64,000 bases of DNA, taken from NCBI GenBank assembly GCA_016710935.1, contig JADJTY010000001.1, positions 598,045 to 662,044 on the forward strand. Direction: 5' to 3'. The DNA comes from Chitinophagaceae bacterium. GTDB taxonomy: Bacteria > Bacteroidota > Bacteroidia > Chitinophagales > Chitinophagaceae. Below, piece after piece: positions 16,536 through 24,140 of the stretch. A model generated the notes under the pieces. It saw nothing but the letters and a program-made list of their open reading frames with translations, did no database searches and was not told where the DNA came from. Position 1 is the first letter of the stretch, and each line of letters begins with the position of its first letter. The position numbers and the translations under genes are program-made.

Positions 16536-17537
16536 TTGCTTTTCGACTATTTTAAAAATATAACTTTTGGCCAACCCTGGTTTTTACTTTTACTGATTGT
16601 AATACCGGTATTGATATGGTGGTATGCGATCAAAAACAGCAAGCGGCAGGGCACCATCATTGTTTCTGATGTTTCTGCAAAGGGTTTATCAACCTGGAAG
16701 ACCGGCTTGCGGCATTTGCTTTTTATATGCAGGTTGCTGGCAATTGTATTTACCATTGCTGCACTTGCAAGGCCACAAACCATGTTTGAAGAACAGCAAG
16801 CAGAAGGAGAAGGCGTGGATATTGTTTTGTGTATTGATGTAAGCGGCAGCATGACTGCCCAGGACCTTACACCAAACCGCCTGGAAGCCGCAAAAAACGT
16901 AGCAGTTGATTTTGTGAACAAACGGTTGACCGACCGTATCGCCATTGTAATTTTTTCAGGCGAAAGTTTTACGCAATGTCCGCTAACGACTGATCATACC
17001 GTTTTAATTTCAGCCATTGAAAATATACGCAATGGTCTGCTGGAGGATGGTACAGCGATCGGATCGGGCCTGGGCACCAGCGTTGACCGCCTGCGTACCA
17101 GCAAATCAAAAAGCAAAGTGGTTATTTTATTGACCGATGGAGAAAATAACGGCGGACTGATCGATCCGCAAACCGCCAAAGAGATCGCCAAAGCATTTCA
17201 AATTAAGGTGTACACCATTGGCGTAGGTACCGATGGCTATGCACCACAACCGGTTAATACACCGATGGGTGTTGTCATGCAGCAGGGAAAAGTATCTATT
17301 GATGAAAAACTGCTGAAAGAAATTGCAACAGAAACCGGCGGTAAATACTTTCGTGCTAAAGACAACGAAGGCCTTACCGGTATTTATGATGAAATAAACG
17401 GCCTTGAAAAATCAAAAGTTGAAATTACAAGCCGTACACGCTACACCGAAAAATTCTTTCCCTTTGTTATGGCTGCGTTGGTATTGCTGTTTTTGGAGAT
17501 GTTGCTTAAGTTTACGGTGTTTAGAAAGTTTCCCTGA
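16536..17537 (+). CDS. batA: BatA-like VWA domain membrane protein
   Basis: This 333-residue protein has two N-terminal membrane segments (about residues 12-29 and 57-80), a VWA domain from about residue 95 to 290 and a C-terminal membrane helix (FVMAALVLLFLEMLLKF). The MIDAS motif DVSGSM is near residue 105, followed by the conserved T (QCPLTTDH) and D (LLTDGENNGG) ligands. BatA proteins are periplasm-facing VWA proteins working with MoxR ATPases in aerotolerance and envelope stress. The start is TTG, two bases after the previous stop, and no ATG fits better. In related operons batB and batC usually follow; here the next gene is an unrelated convergent one. Confidence 0.9.
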   Translation: MLFDYFKNITFGQPWFLLLLIVIPVLIWWYAIKNSKRQGTIIVSDVSAKGLSTWKTGLRHLLFICRLLAIVFTIAALARPQTMFEEQQAEGEGVDIVLCIDVSGSMTAQDLTPNRLEAAKNVAVDFVNKRLTDRIAIVIFSGESFTQCPLTTDHTVLISAIENIRNGLLEDGTAIGSGLGTSVDRLRTSKSKSKVVILLTDGENNGGLIDPQTAKEIAKAFQIKVYTIGVGTDGYAPQPVNTPMGVVMQQGKVSIDEKLLKEIATETGGKYFRAKDNEGLTGIYDEINGLEKSKVEITSRTRYTEKFFPFVMAALVLLFLEMLLKFTVFRKFP

Positions 17538-17575
17538 ACATATTCCGGTCAGTGAAAGATATTTGCTGTACCGGT

Positions 17576-18076
17576 CTATTTCATTGCAACAAGAAGTGCA
17601 GCAACCTGTTTTCTATGCCTATCGGGGAGGTTGAGCCGTTGATGAAAATCCATAGCTCCCGAAATGGGATGAGGGTGTGCTTGCAGCCGTAATTCATCAT
17701 CTTGTAAATCCTGTCCGAATGCATTAAGTAAATCCTGTAATCCATCCAGCGAAGTAATCCAGAAATTTAATGGCCCACCCATACGTGGTGCAGCAACTGT
17801 CGGTACAATTTCTTTGGGTTGCCAGGTAAGATTATTGTTCAATAGGCGGTGAACGGAATCAGGGGCTGTTTTCCTTCCTGAGGAATGGATGGTTTTCCAC
17901 ATGCCAAGGATACCGCCCTGTTCCGCCCAAAAAAGATGTTCGGTATTTTCTGTAATATTCCAATCATCAGGATTGGGTTTCCATTGTGCCTGCAGCTCTG
18001 TAATATTTATTAACTGATCAAGAAATAGTTTTCGTTCTGCAGCAATATGCAGAATAAGTTGTTTAACAGTTTGCAT
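17576..18076 (-). CDS. DinB family protein
   Basis: This protein of about 166 residues shows the DinB four-helix-bundle pattern: LILHIAAERKLFLDQL, the metal-site region WNITENTEHLFWAEQGG (His at about 48), and HPISGAMDFHQRLNLPDRHRKQVA near the end with two further His candidates. DinB proteins are metal-dependent enzymes, some acting as thiol transferases, with substrate unknown here. The segment between HQRL and DRHRKQ is about six residues shorter than I expect for relatives, which could be natural variation or a small deletion. It converges on batA with 38 bases between. Confidence 0.82.
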   Translation of the reverse strand: MQTVKQLILHIAAERKLFLDQLINITELQAQWKPNPDDWNITENTEHLFWAEQGGILGMWKTIHSSGRKTAPDSVHRLLNNNLTWQPKEIVPTVAAPRMGGPLNFWITSLDGLQDLLNAFGQDLQDDELRLQAHPHPISGAMDFHQRLNLPDRHRKQVAALLVAMK

Positions 18077-18144
18077 TTAAAATTTATTTTAGGCTTAAAG
18101 TTAAATATTAAGCACTTAAGTTTTTTGTCCAGTCAAAAACCAGG

Positions 18145-18172
18145 CTAATTCGTGTAATTCATTTTAATTCAT
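18145..18172. repeat. ATTCGTG-type repeat upstream of rsgA
   Basis: TAATTCGTGTAATTCATTTT followed by AATTCATG is a decayed relative of the CACGAATTnACACGAAT pair around 9324-9532. It lies in the divergent DinB/rsgA gap, just before the rsgA start. Confidence 0.4.
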
Positions 18173-18186
18173 GAAATTTGCCACCA

Positions 18187-19113
18187 ATGAACGCAATTGT
18201 ATATAAAAGCACCGGCAACTGGTACCAGGTAAAAGATGATGAAGGCCATGGCTTTAATGCCCGGTTGCTGGGTAAGTTTAAAATGGATGGGCTCACCAGC
18301 ACCAATCCCATTGCCGTTGGCGATTCGGTTAATATAGAAATGGAGAACGAACTGGAAGGCTCGGTTACCATTACAGAAATCGGCAAACGTAAAAATTATA
18401 TTACCCGTACATCGCCGGCCAATAAACACCAGCACCATATCATTGCATCTAATTTAGATCAGTCGCTGTTGTTTGCTACCCTTAAAGACCCCAAAACATC
18501 GCAGGGTTTTATTGATCGGTTTTTAATTACATCTGAAGCTTATCATATTCCCTCCATCATTGTTTTTAATAAGAGCGATCTGTACCGCCAAAAAGAAACA
18601 GACAAATTTGCGGAAGTAAAAAGTATCTATAAAGCCATCGGTTACCAGGTTTTAAGTATGAGTATTGAAAAAGGAGATGGGGTAGAAGCAGTAAAAAACC
18701 TGTTGAAAGATAAAGTGACTTTACTGAGCGGGCATTCAGGTGTGGGCAAATCTACTTTTATTAATGCGGTTTTTCCGGAGCTGAAATTAAAAACGCAGGA
18801 TGTGAGCGACTGGAGCGGTAAAGGTTTGCACACAACAACTTTTGCCGAAATGTTTGACTTACCAACCGGAGGAAAAATTATTGATACACCAGGTATCAGA
18901 GAACTGGGGCTGGTTGATATTTCAAAAGAAGAACTCTCACACTATTTCCCCGAGATGAGGGCATTGATAAACGACTGCAAGTTTAATAACTGTATGCATT
19001 TAAACGAACCGGGCTGTGCAGTAAAACTGGCTGTTGAGGAAGGAGGTATACATATGGACAGGTATATCAGCTATTGCAATATACTGGAGACCATCAATGA
19101 GAAAAGCTATTGA
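18187..19113 (+). CDS. rsgA: Ribosome small subunit-dependent GTPase A
   Basis: This 308-residue circularly permuted GTPase acts in late 30S ribosome assembly. The N-terminal OB fold covers about residues 1-65 (GNWYQVKDDEGHGFNARLLGKFK). The G motifs come in permuted order: G4 FNKSDL near residue 125, G5 region MSIEKGDG, G1 LSGHSGVGKSTF near residue 180, and G3 IIDTPGIRE near residue 238. A C-terminal zinc site follows (CKFNNCMHLNEPGC). I chose ATG 18187 over the in-frame TTG nine bases earlier. Confidence 0.96.
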   Translation: MNAIVYKSTGNWYQVKDDEGHGFNARLLGKFKMDGLTSTNPIAVGDSVNIEMENELEGSVTITEIGKRKNYITRTSPANKHQHHIIASNLDQSLLFATLKDPKTSQGFIDRFLITSEAYHIPSIIVFNKSDLYRQKETDKFAEVKSIYKAIGYQVLSMSIEKGDGVEAVKNLLKDKVTLLSGHSGVGKSTFINAVFPELKLKTQDVSDWSGKGLHTTTFAEMFDLPTGGKIIDTPGIRELGLVDISKEELSHYFPEMRALINDCKFNNCMHLNEPGCAVKLAVEEGGIHMDRYISYCNILETINEKSY

Positions 19114-19194
19114 GGTTTGTAGTTTCTGGTTTGTTGTTGGTGGTTAGCGCTTCTACTATTAACTTCCAATTCTCCACTTTCAACTCTCCGCTCT

Positions 19195-19497
19195 TTAATA
19201 GATACGATGTTCCAGAAAATGGGCCACTTCCATTACCAAATTGTTATTTTTAGCAAGATTTTTTTTCTGCTGCGGGTAAATACTTACCCCGTTAAACATA
19301 TTGTAATGCAGGGTTAAAAACTGGCCACGATACTGAAAATCCCAATCCAGGGTATCTGCATCATCGATCTGGTTAATAAAATTTACTTTCAGGTCTTTTG
19401 AAAGTGTATTGGCAATTGCGTAGAATTTTGAAATGCCGCAATTGTCGTCAATTACGGCTTCGGAGCAACCGTTGTTGGTTTTTAATTCGTAACACAT
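19195..19497 (-). CDS. Small hypothetical protein
   Basis: I do not recognise this protein. From MCYELKTNNGCSEAVIDDN it has 100 residues. A longer reading frame up to 19581 would overlap the upstream lipoprotein gene, so the shorter start is preferred. It is a soluble mixed alpha/beta sequence with no signal peptide, containing KFYAIANTLSKDLKVNF, DADTLDWDFQYRGQFLTLHYN and GVSIYPQQKKN. This pattern (short domain, LTLHYN-type strand, Y-P) recalls DUF3630-like proteins, but I am not sure. It lies downstream of a small lipoprotein gene on the same strand. Confidence 0.6.
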   Translation of the reverse strand: MCYELKTNNGCSEAVIDDNCGISKFYAIANTLSKDLKVNFINQIDDADTLDWDFQYRGQFLTLHYNMFNGVSIYPQQKKNLAKNNNLVMEVAHFLEHRIY

Positions 19498-19562
19498 AGG
19501 TGTTGGTTTTAAGGATTGAATATTGGTAACTGGTTTATAAAGATCAGGTCGTAAAATAATAT

Positions 19563-19754
19563 TTATCTGCCGCCTTTCCACTTGGCTTTTTTCGATGCCT
19601 TCATGGCTTTTTCATCGGTCAGTAATTTTTCGGCACCTACATTTCTACCATCGGTAGGGCAACCTACTTTTGATTTTCTGCTAAAAATCCTGCTGATGAA
19701 ACATCCGCTTAATAAAAAAGAAGCCGTAACAACAACAAGTAATATTTTTTTCAT
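19563..19754 (-). CDS. Small lipoprotein
   Basis: This 63-residue lipoprotein has the signal MKKILLVVVTASFLLSGC, with the lipidated cysteine at residue 18. The mature part is short and basic (FSRKSKVGCPTDGRNVGAEKLL, then a lysine-rich tail). Similar tiny lipoproteins with a CPTDGRNVGAEKL-like motif are common in Chitinophagaceae (recalled, no function known). It is likely in one transcript with the hypothetical gene downstream. Confidence 0.7.
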   Translation of the reverse strand: MKKILLVVVTASFLLSGCFISRIFSRKSKVGCPTDGRNVGAEKLLTDEKAMKASKKAKWKGGR

Positions 19755-19775
19755 GTATTAAAGATAATATTTTTT

Positions 19776-19810
19776 TTCGAACCTCATCCTCCAGCTGAGC
19801 TACGCCCGTT
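19776..19810 (-). other. tRNA-like 5' fragment
   Basis: Read on the minus strand, this gives GGGCGTAGCTCAGCTGGAGG followed by ATGAGGTTCGAA. The first part is a D-arm (TAGCTCAGCTGG) and the end has the T-loop core GGTTCGAA, but the anticodon arm and variable loop are missing between them. It cannot be a working tRNA. It may be a tRNA remnant or a coincidental match. Confidence 0.35.
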
Positions 19811-19847
19811 AATGTTGCCTCTCTGCCTTAATCTCCGTAAGTTCCTC

Positions 19848-20375
19848 TTAGTGGTCGGAGGGGTTTTTGAACCACCCTGAATACATCACATAATTATCTG
19901 CGATCCTGTTTATTTCGCCGCTGATCATTTCCTGGCTAATGTCTTTTACTTTTTTGGCCGGTACGCCTGCATAGATACTGCCGGGCACTATCTGTGTGTT
20001 TTCCAGTACCACAGCGCCTGCCGCTATGATGCTGTTACTGCCAACTACCACATTATCCATAACAATAGCACCCATACCAATCAGCACGTTATCATGTATA
20101 ACGCATCCATGTACTATTGCATTGTGTCCAATGCTCACATTATTTCCGATAACAGTGCCCGCTTTTTGGTAAGTACAGTGAATAATAGCGCCATCCTGCA
20201 CATTTACTTTGTTGCCCATGCGTATCATGTTCACATCGCCCCGTAGTACGGCATTAAACCATACACTGCAGTCATCGCCCATCACCACATCGCCAACAAT
20301 AGTGGCATTGGGGGCAATATAACAATCGTTTCCAAATGTGGGAAGTATTCCTTTAACTGGTAAGATAACTGGCAT
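19848..20375 (-). CDS. Gamma carbonic anhydrase family protein (left-handed beta-helix)
   Basis: This 175-residue protein is built of hexapeptide repeats: NATIVGDVVMGDDCSVWFNAVLRGD, GNKVNVQDGAIIHC, IGNNVSIGHNAIVHGC and IHDNVLIGMGAIVMDNVVVG. The three zinc-ligand histidines of the family are seen at IIHC, IGHN and IVHG. It ends with SIYAGVPAKKVKDI and a helix. Members are trimeric and reversibly hydrate CO2, or are PaaY/YrdA-type acyltransferase-like proteins, and the two cannot be separated here. It stands alone. Confidence 0.92.
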   Translation of the reverse strand: MPVILPVKGILPTFGNDCYIAPNATIVGDVVMGDDCSVWFNAVLRGDVNMIRMGNKVNVQDGAIIHCTYQKAGTVIGNNVSIGHNAIVHGCVIHDNVLIGMGAIVMDNVVVGSNSIIAAGAVVLENTQIVPGSIYAGVPAKKVKDISQEMISGEINRIADNYVMYSGWFKNPSDH

Positions 20376-20387
20376 AAGAGACCCCCT

Positions 20388-20406
20388 TTATTTCCCCCAA
20401 AGGGTG
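20388..20406. repeat. CCCCC...GGG intergenic repeat upstream of the carbonic anhydrase gene
   Basis: ACCCCCTTTATTTCCCCCAA followed by AGGGTGAAGACAAGG resembles the C-run/G-run core found in frame in gpmI and the IscA-like gene, but it is more degenerate and lies between genes. Confidence 0.4.
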
Positions 20407-20568
20407 AAGACAAGGAGAAGATCGTTTTGAAGATTATGAAATATTTTTTTTGAGCCGGGCCGAAGTTATCTAATCATCTTCATTGGCAACGGCTGTTTGT
20501 TAATTCTTTAGGAAAGACTAAAATTAATCCTCTACTTTTTATCTTTATTCAACATTAATTGTGTTTTA

Positions 20569-22794
20569 TTAAAACGGAATTCCAAACAAAACATACGACT
20601 GTAATTTTTTACTCTGGTCGCAATACATAGCGCTTAACTCTATTGGCCCAATGGGTGTTTTATAGGCAAAGGTTAATGCATAACCGGTTAATGCATCCTT
20701 ACTTGATGTGGCATTTTTTTTGGTTGCAAAGTCTTTTAAAAGGCCATTGATGCGACCGGTTATATAAACATTGTTTACGGGGTTATACCTTAATCCTACC
20801 AGCAAAGCTGTTACGCTGGATGAATTTACAGTTGCTTCCTGCAAGCCGGCAAACCTGATCTGGTTTCTGTAACTGCCATTAAGCCCGCCGATAAAAAAAT
20901 TATTGAGGTAGTTTGATTTATTGGTAAAATTTACGCCCGCCTGAAACTCAGCTAAAAAAGTAAACCGCTTGTTTATAGGAGTAAATAAAGAAGCATCCAG
21001 CAGCAGCCGGGTATAACTATCAAAATTTAACGTGGAAGGAGTTACTGTTAACCCGTTTTGAAATTGTGTCAGTGTAGGTTCCTGGTTATACACCTGTGCC
21101 AGCTCTGCATTTATCTTTAGTCCTTTTACCGGAAAGAATATCTGGTTCATGTCATTGTATTTTAAATACACATAACTTTTAAAATTGGTAAACCTTCCTT
21201 TCACTTCATTAACCGATTTTGTAGATGGGCTGAACCGTATATATTCAAAAGCAGTACCAATACCTGCTGCAACTTTATTATTACCGCTGTTTTGAAAATT
21301 TAAAAATGTTTGCGAAAAATTTTGTTTGTAAGCTCCTTCTGTTCTGAAATTCTGAAATGTACTGATGGTCTGATTATCGAGCCTGAACCCTGCAATAAAG
21401 GCAACACTTTTTATGCGGCCCAGGTATTGAAAATACTCTGCTTCAATCTGTGTGCTTTCGCCTATTGATACAGAAACCATGCTGCGTGAATCCGGTATAA
21501 TAAAATCGCGGCTGGTTAAATTTGCATTTACATTAATACCCCTGAAACGGGTATAATACAACCCGGCTTTTAAATAAGTACTGGGATTTTCTTCGGCAGT
21601 AAAAATAATGTTTGCAGTATCTTTTGATATGGGGTCCAGGGCATAGGTTATACTGCCATAGTAACGGGAACCGATGGCCCGGCGTATGCTTTTATTTATC
21701 TGTGCAGCAGTATAGCGTTTATTGTCATCAAAATTCATCAGGTGAAAGAAAAAAGGCGATGAAGTTTTTTTGAGCCCATTTACTTTGTAGTTGACAATAA
21801 ATACCGAATTGGTTGTAATTGAATTCAGATCTTTTTCTTTAGCAGCGCCCAATGCATTGATACTGTCTGCAAGTTTTTTAAATACAGGATAATACTGCCG
21901 CCCGGTTTCCACTCCCACATTAAAAATTTCGCTGCCACTTCCGAAACTTCCGGTATTGTATTCTTCCATGGGCATATGGATGTAAATATTGGTCATGGGT
22001 AATTCTTCTTTAAAATCCCCGGCTTCCCGGTAAAATGCCATCTGCAACAAAACATCAACCGGGCTTTTTATCTTATCAATTTTAGAAAGTCCGTTTGTAA
22101 CATTGCTGCCAATAACAATATCAGCGCCCATTTCCTTTACATTTTTTACCGGAAAATTTCTAACGAGGCCACCATCAACCAGTTTTTTGCCACCTCTTGT
22201 TACAGCCGAAAAAACAGAAGGTATGGCCATGGTTGCCCGCAGGGCGGTGATGATGTTGCCGGTATCCATTACAACCAGGTCGCCGGTTTCCAGGTCGGTG
22301 GCCATGCATTTAAAAGGAATGTTAAGCTCGTTGAAGTTGCGGATATGGTACACATGAAAAAACAGTTCGGAGAATTTCAGGTTGAGTTCCTGGCCTGTAA
22401 TTACGCCCGTAGTTAAGCGTATTTTATTATTGATGAAGGGAAGTTCAATGGCAAAACGGCTGTATTGGTCTTTCTCTTCCATCGAAAGGGTTTTCAGTGG
22501 TACATTATTGCTGAACAATACATCAAAATCAATACCCTTTCTTAAATTTTCAATATCGTTGCCACTGTAGCCGGATGCGTATAAAGCACCCACAACGGCA
22601 CCCATGCTGGTTCCGGTTATATAATCAATTTTAAGGCCTGCACTGTCTATAGCTTTTAAAATACCAATATGCGCCAATCCTTTAGCACCCCCGCCACTCA
22701 GCGTAAGGCCTATCTTTGGCCGCAAGGTATTGGTTTGGGCAAATACGTTACCGGTAATACAAAAACAAAAAAGAAGGGTAACAAAAAACTTCAT
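20569..22794 (-). CDS. Patatin-like phospholipase with C-terminal outer-membrane barrel
   Basis: This 741-residue protein has a signal peptide (MKFFVTLLFCFCITGNVFAQ). The patatin domain covers about residues 25-320, with the oxyanion loop LSGGGAKGLAHIG near residue 33, nucleophile GTSMG near residue 62 and the catalytic Asp in VDGGLVRNFP near residue 212. A POTRA-like linker (about 350-420) and a BamA/Omp85-type barrel follow, rich in alternating strands and ending in QSYVLFGIPF. This is the PlpD-type layout: an autotransporter-like lipase exported through its own barrel (type Vd; the domain order is what I see, the mechanism is inferred). It is single and divergent from the aminotransferase. 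Confidence 0.92.
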   Translation of the reverse strand: MKFFVTLLFCFCITGNVFAQTNTLRPKIGLTLSGGGAKGLAHIGILKAIDSAGLKIDYITGTSMGAVVGALYASGYSGNDIENLRKGIDFDVLFSNNVPLKTLSMEEKDQYSRFAIELPFINNKIRLTTGVITGQELNLKFSELFFHVYHIRNFNELNIPFKCMATDLETGDLVVMDTGNIITALRATMAIPSVFSAVTRGGKKLVDGGLVRNFPVKNVKEMGADIVIGSNVTNGLSKIDKIKSPVDVLLQMAFYREAGDFKEELPMTNIYIHMPMEEYNTGSFGSGSEIFNVGVETGRQYYPVFKKLADSINALGAAKEKDLNSITTNSVFIVNYKVNGLKKTSSPFFFHLMNFDDNKRYTAAQINKSIRRAIGSRYYGSITYALDPISKDTANIIFTAEENPSTYLKAGLYYTRFRGINVNANLTSRDFIIPDSRSMVSVSIGESTQIEAEYFQYLGRIKSVAFIAGFRLDNQTISTFQNFRTEGAYKQNFSQTFLNFQNSGNNKVAAGIGTAFEYIRFSPSTKSVNEVKGRFTNFKSYVYLKYNDMNQIFFPVKGLKINAELAQVYNQEPTLTQFQNGLTVTPSTLNFDSYTRLLLDASLFTPINKRFTFLAEFQAGVNFTNKSNYLNNFFIGGLNGSYRNQIRFAGLQEATVNSSSVTALLVGLRYNPVNNVYITGRINGLLKDFATKKNATSSKDALTGYALTFAYKTPIGPIELSAMYCDQSKKLQSYVLFGIPF

Positions 22795-22917
22795 TAACTG
22801 ACTGATTAAAATACGTGGTTGGTTATTAATTGTACAAATTACGTATAATTTGTTCTTTTATTTTTTGGTATAAGTTAATTATTTGTTTTTTGATAGCTTT
22901 ATTTTGCAGATATAAAA

Positions 22918-24132
22918 ATGATCATGACCAACAGGCAGCTTTTTTTAAATCATGTAGGGCAAACATCCGAAGCACCACTGGCACTGGAAATAGTGAGAGC
23001 CGAGGGCTGCAAACTTTTTGATATCGATGGGAAGGAATATATAGACCTGATTGGCGGTATCAGCGTTTGCCATGTGGGGCACCGGCATCCGGCAGTGATT
23101 GCAGCAATAAAAAAACAGCTGGACGATTACCTGCACATTATGGTGTATGGCGAGTTGGTTCAGAGTCCACAGGTGCAATATGCAACCTTGCTTACCCAAC
23201 ATTTGCCTGCTTCACTCAATTCGGTTTTCTTTACTGCATCTGGCAGCGAAGCCACAGAAGGTGCCATGAAGCTGGCTAAAAGATCTCAGAACAGAACACA
23301 GATCATCTCTTTTAAAAACTCCTATCATGGCAGCACACAGGGTGCATTAAGTGTGATGGGCAGCGAATACTGGCAGCAGGCATTTCGCCCATTACTTCCC
23401 GATATTTTGCAAATGAATTATAATTCGTTTGAAGACCTGGATAATATTACCGAACGCACAGCCTGTGTAATTGCTGAAACCATACAGGCAGAAGCCGGTG
23501 TGCTGGTTCCGCAAAAGGGCTGGCTTAAAGCTTTGAGAAAAAAATGCGATGAAACAGGCACTTTGCTGGTACTGGATGAAATTCAATGTGGCTTTGGCCG
23601 TAACGGAACGCTCTGGGCTTTTGAACAGTTTGAAGTGGTGCCCGATATTTTATTGCTGGGCAAGGCACTGGGTGGCGGTATGCCACTGGGTGCTTTTGTT
23701 GCCGATAAAAAAATAATGGATTCTTTTACACACGACCCGGTGCTGGGGCATATCAATACTTTTGGTGGCCACCCGGTTTGTTGTGCTGCCGGCATGGCCG
23801 CATGTAAAGTGTTGCTGGATGAAAAGTTAATAGAAACGGTAAAGGAAAAGGAAGAGCTTTTTATTTCGCTGCTGCATCATTCCAAAATTAAAGCAGTAAG
23901 AAGCCGTGGTTTAATGATGGCGGTGGAGTTTGAGGATTTTGAGATGAATAAAAAAGTAATTGATGCTTTACTACAGGATTCAGGTCGCTTAGAGCGCCCC
24001 GACTCTTATGTTTTTACTGATTGGTTTTTATTTGCCGCTAACTGCCTGCGTATTGTGCCGCCTTTAACTATCAGTGAGGAAGAAATTACAGAGGCCTGCA
24101 ATAAAATTATTGAAGTAATGGATACATTGTAA
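22918..24132 (+). CDS. Class III PLP aminotransferase (acetylornithine/ornithine type)
   Basis: This 404-residue PLP enzyme shows IDLIGGISVCHVGHRHP, the phosphate-binding FFTASGSEATEGAMKLA, KNSYHGSTQGALSVMG, the cofactor Asp in LLVLDEIQCGFGR and the Schiff-base lysine in LLLGKALGGGMPLGAF. It belongs to the acetylornithine/ornithine/4-aminobutyrate group. The substrate cannot be fixed from sequence alone. Near the end, the relatives' run from VIDALL to VFTDWFLF is interrupted by DSGRLERPDSY, encoded by an imperfect palindrome (listed separately). MTNRQLF at 22924 is an equally possible start. Confidence 0.93.
   Translation: MIMTNRQLFLNHVGQTSEAPLALEIVRAEGCKLFDIDGKEYIDLIGGISVCHVGHRHPAVIAAIKKQLDDYLHIMVYGELVQSPQVQYATLLTQHLPASLNSVFFTASGSEATEGAMKLAKRSQNRTQIISFKNSYHGSTQGALSVMGSEYWQQAFRPLLPDILQMNYNSFEDLDNITERTACVIAETIQAEAGVLVPQKGWLKALRKKCDETGTLLVLDEIQCGFGRNGTLWAFEQFEVVPDILLLGKALGGGMPLGAFVADKKIMDSFTHDPVLGHINTFGGHPVCCAAGMAACKVLLDEKLIETVKEKEELFISLLHHSKIKAVRSRGLMMAVEFEDFEMNKKVIDALLQDSGRLERPDSYVFTDWFLFAANCLRIVPPLTISEEEITEACNKIIEVMDTL
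23977..24005 (+). repeat. Imperfect palindrome inserted in frame in the aminotransferase gene
   Basis: These 29 bases have arms GATTCAGGTCGCT and AGCGCCCCGACTC around TAG. The arms match at 10 of 13 positions when one is reverse-complemented. They encode DSGRLERPDS, absent from related aminotransferases as I know them, just before the conserved VFTDWFLFAANCLRI block. The insertion keeps the frame. Confidence 0.65.
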
Positions 24133-24140
24133 GTTGACTT

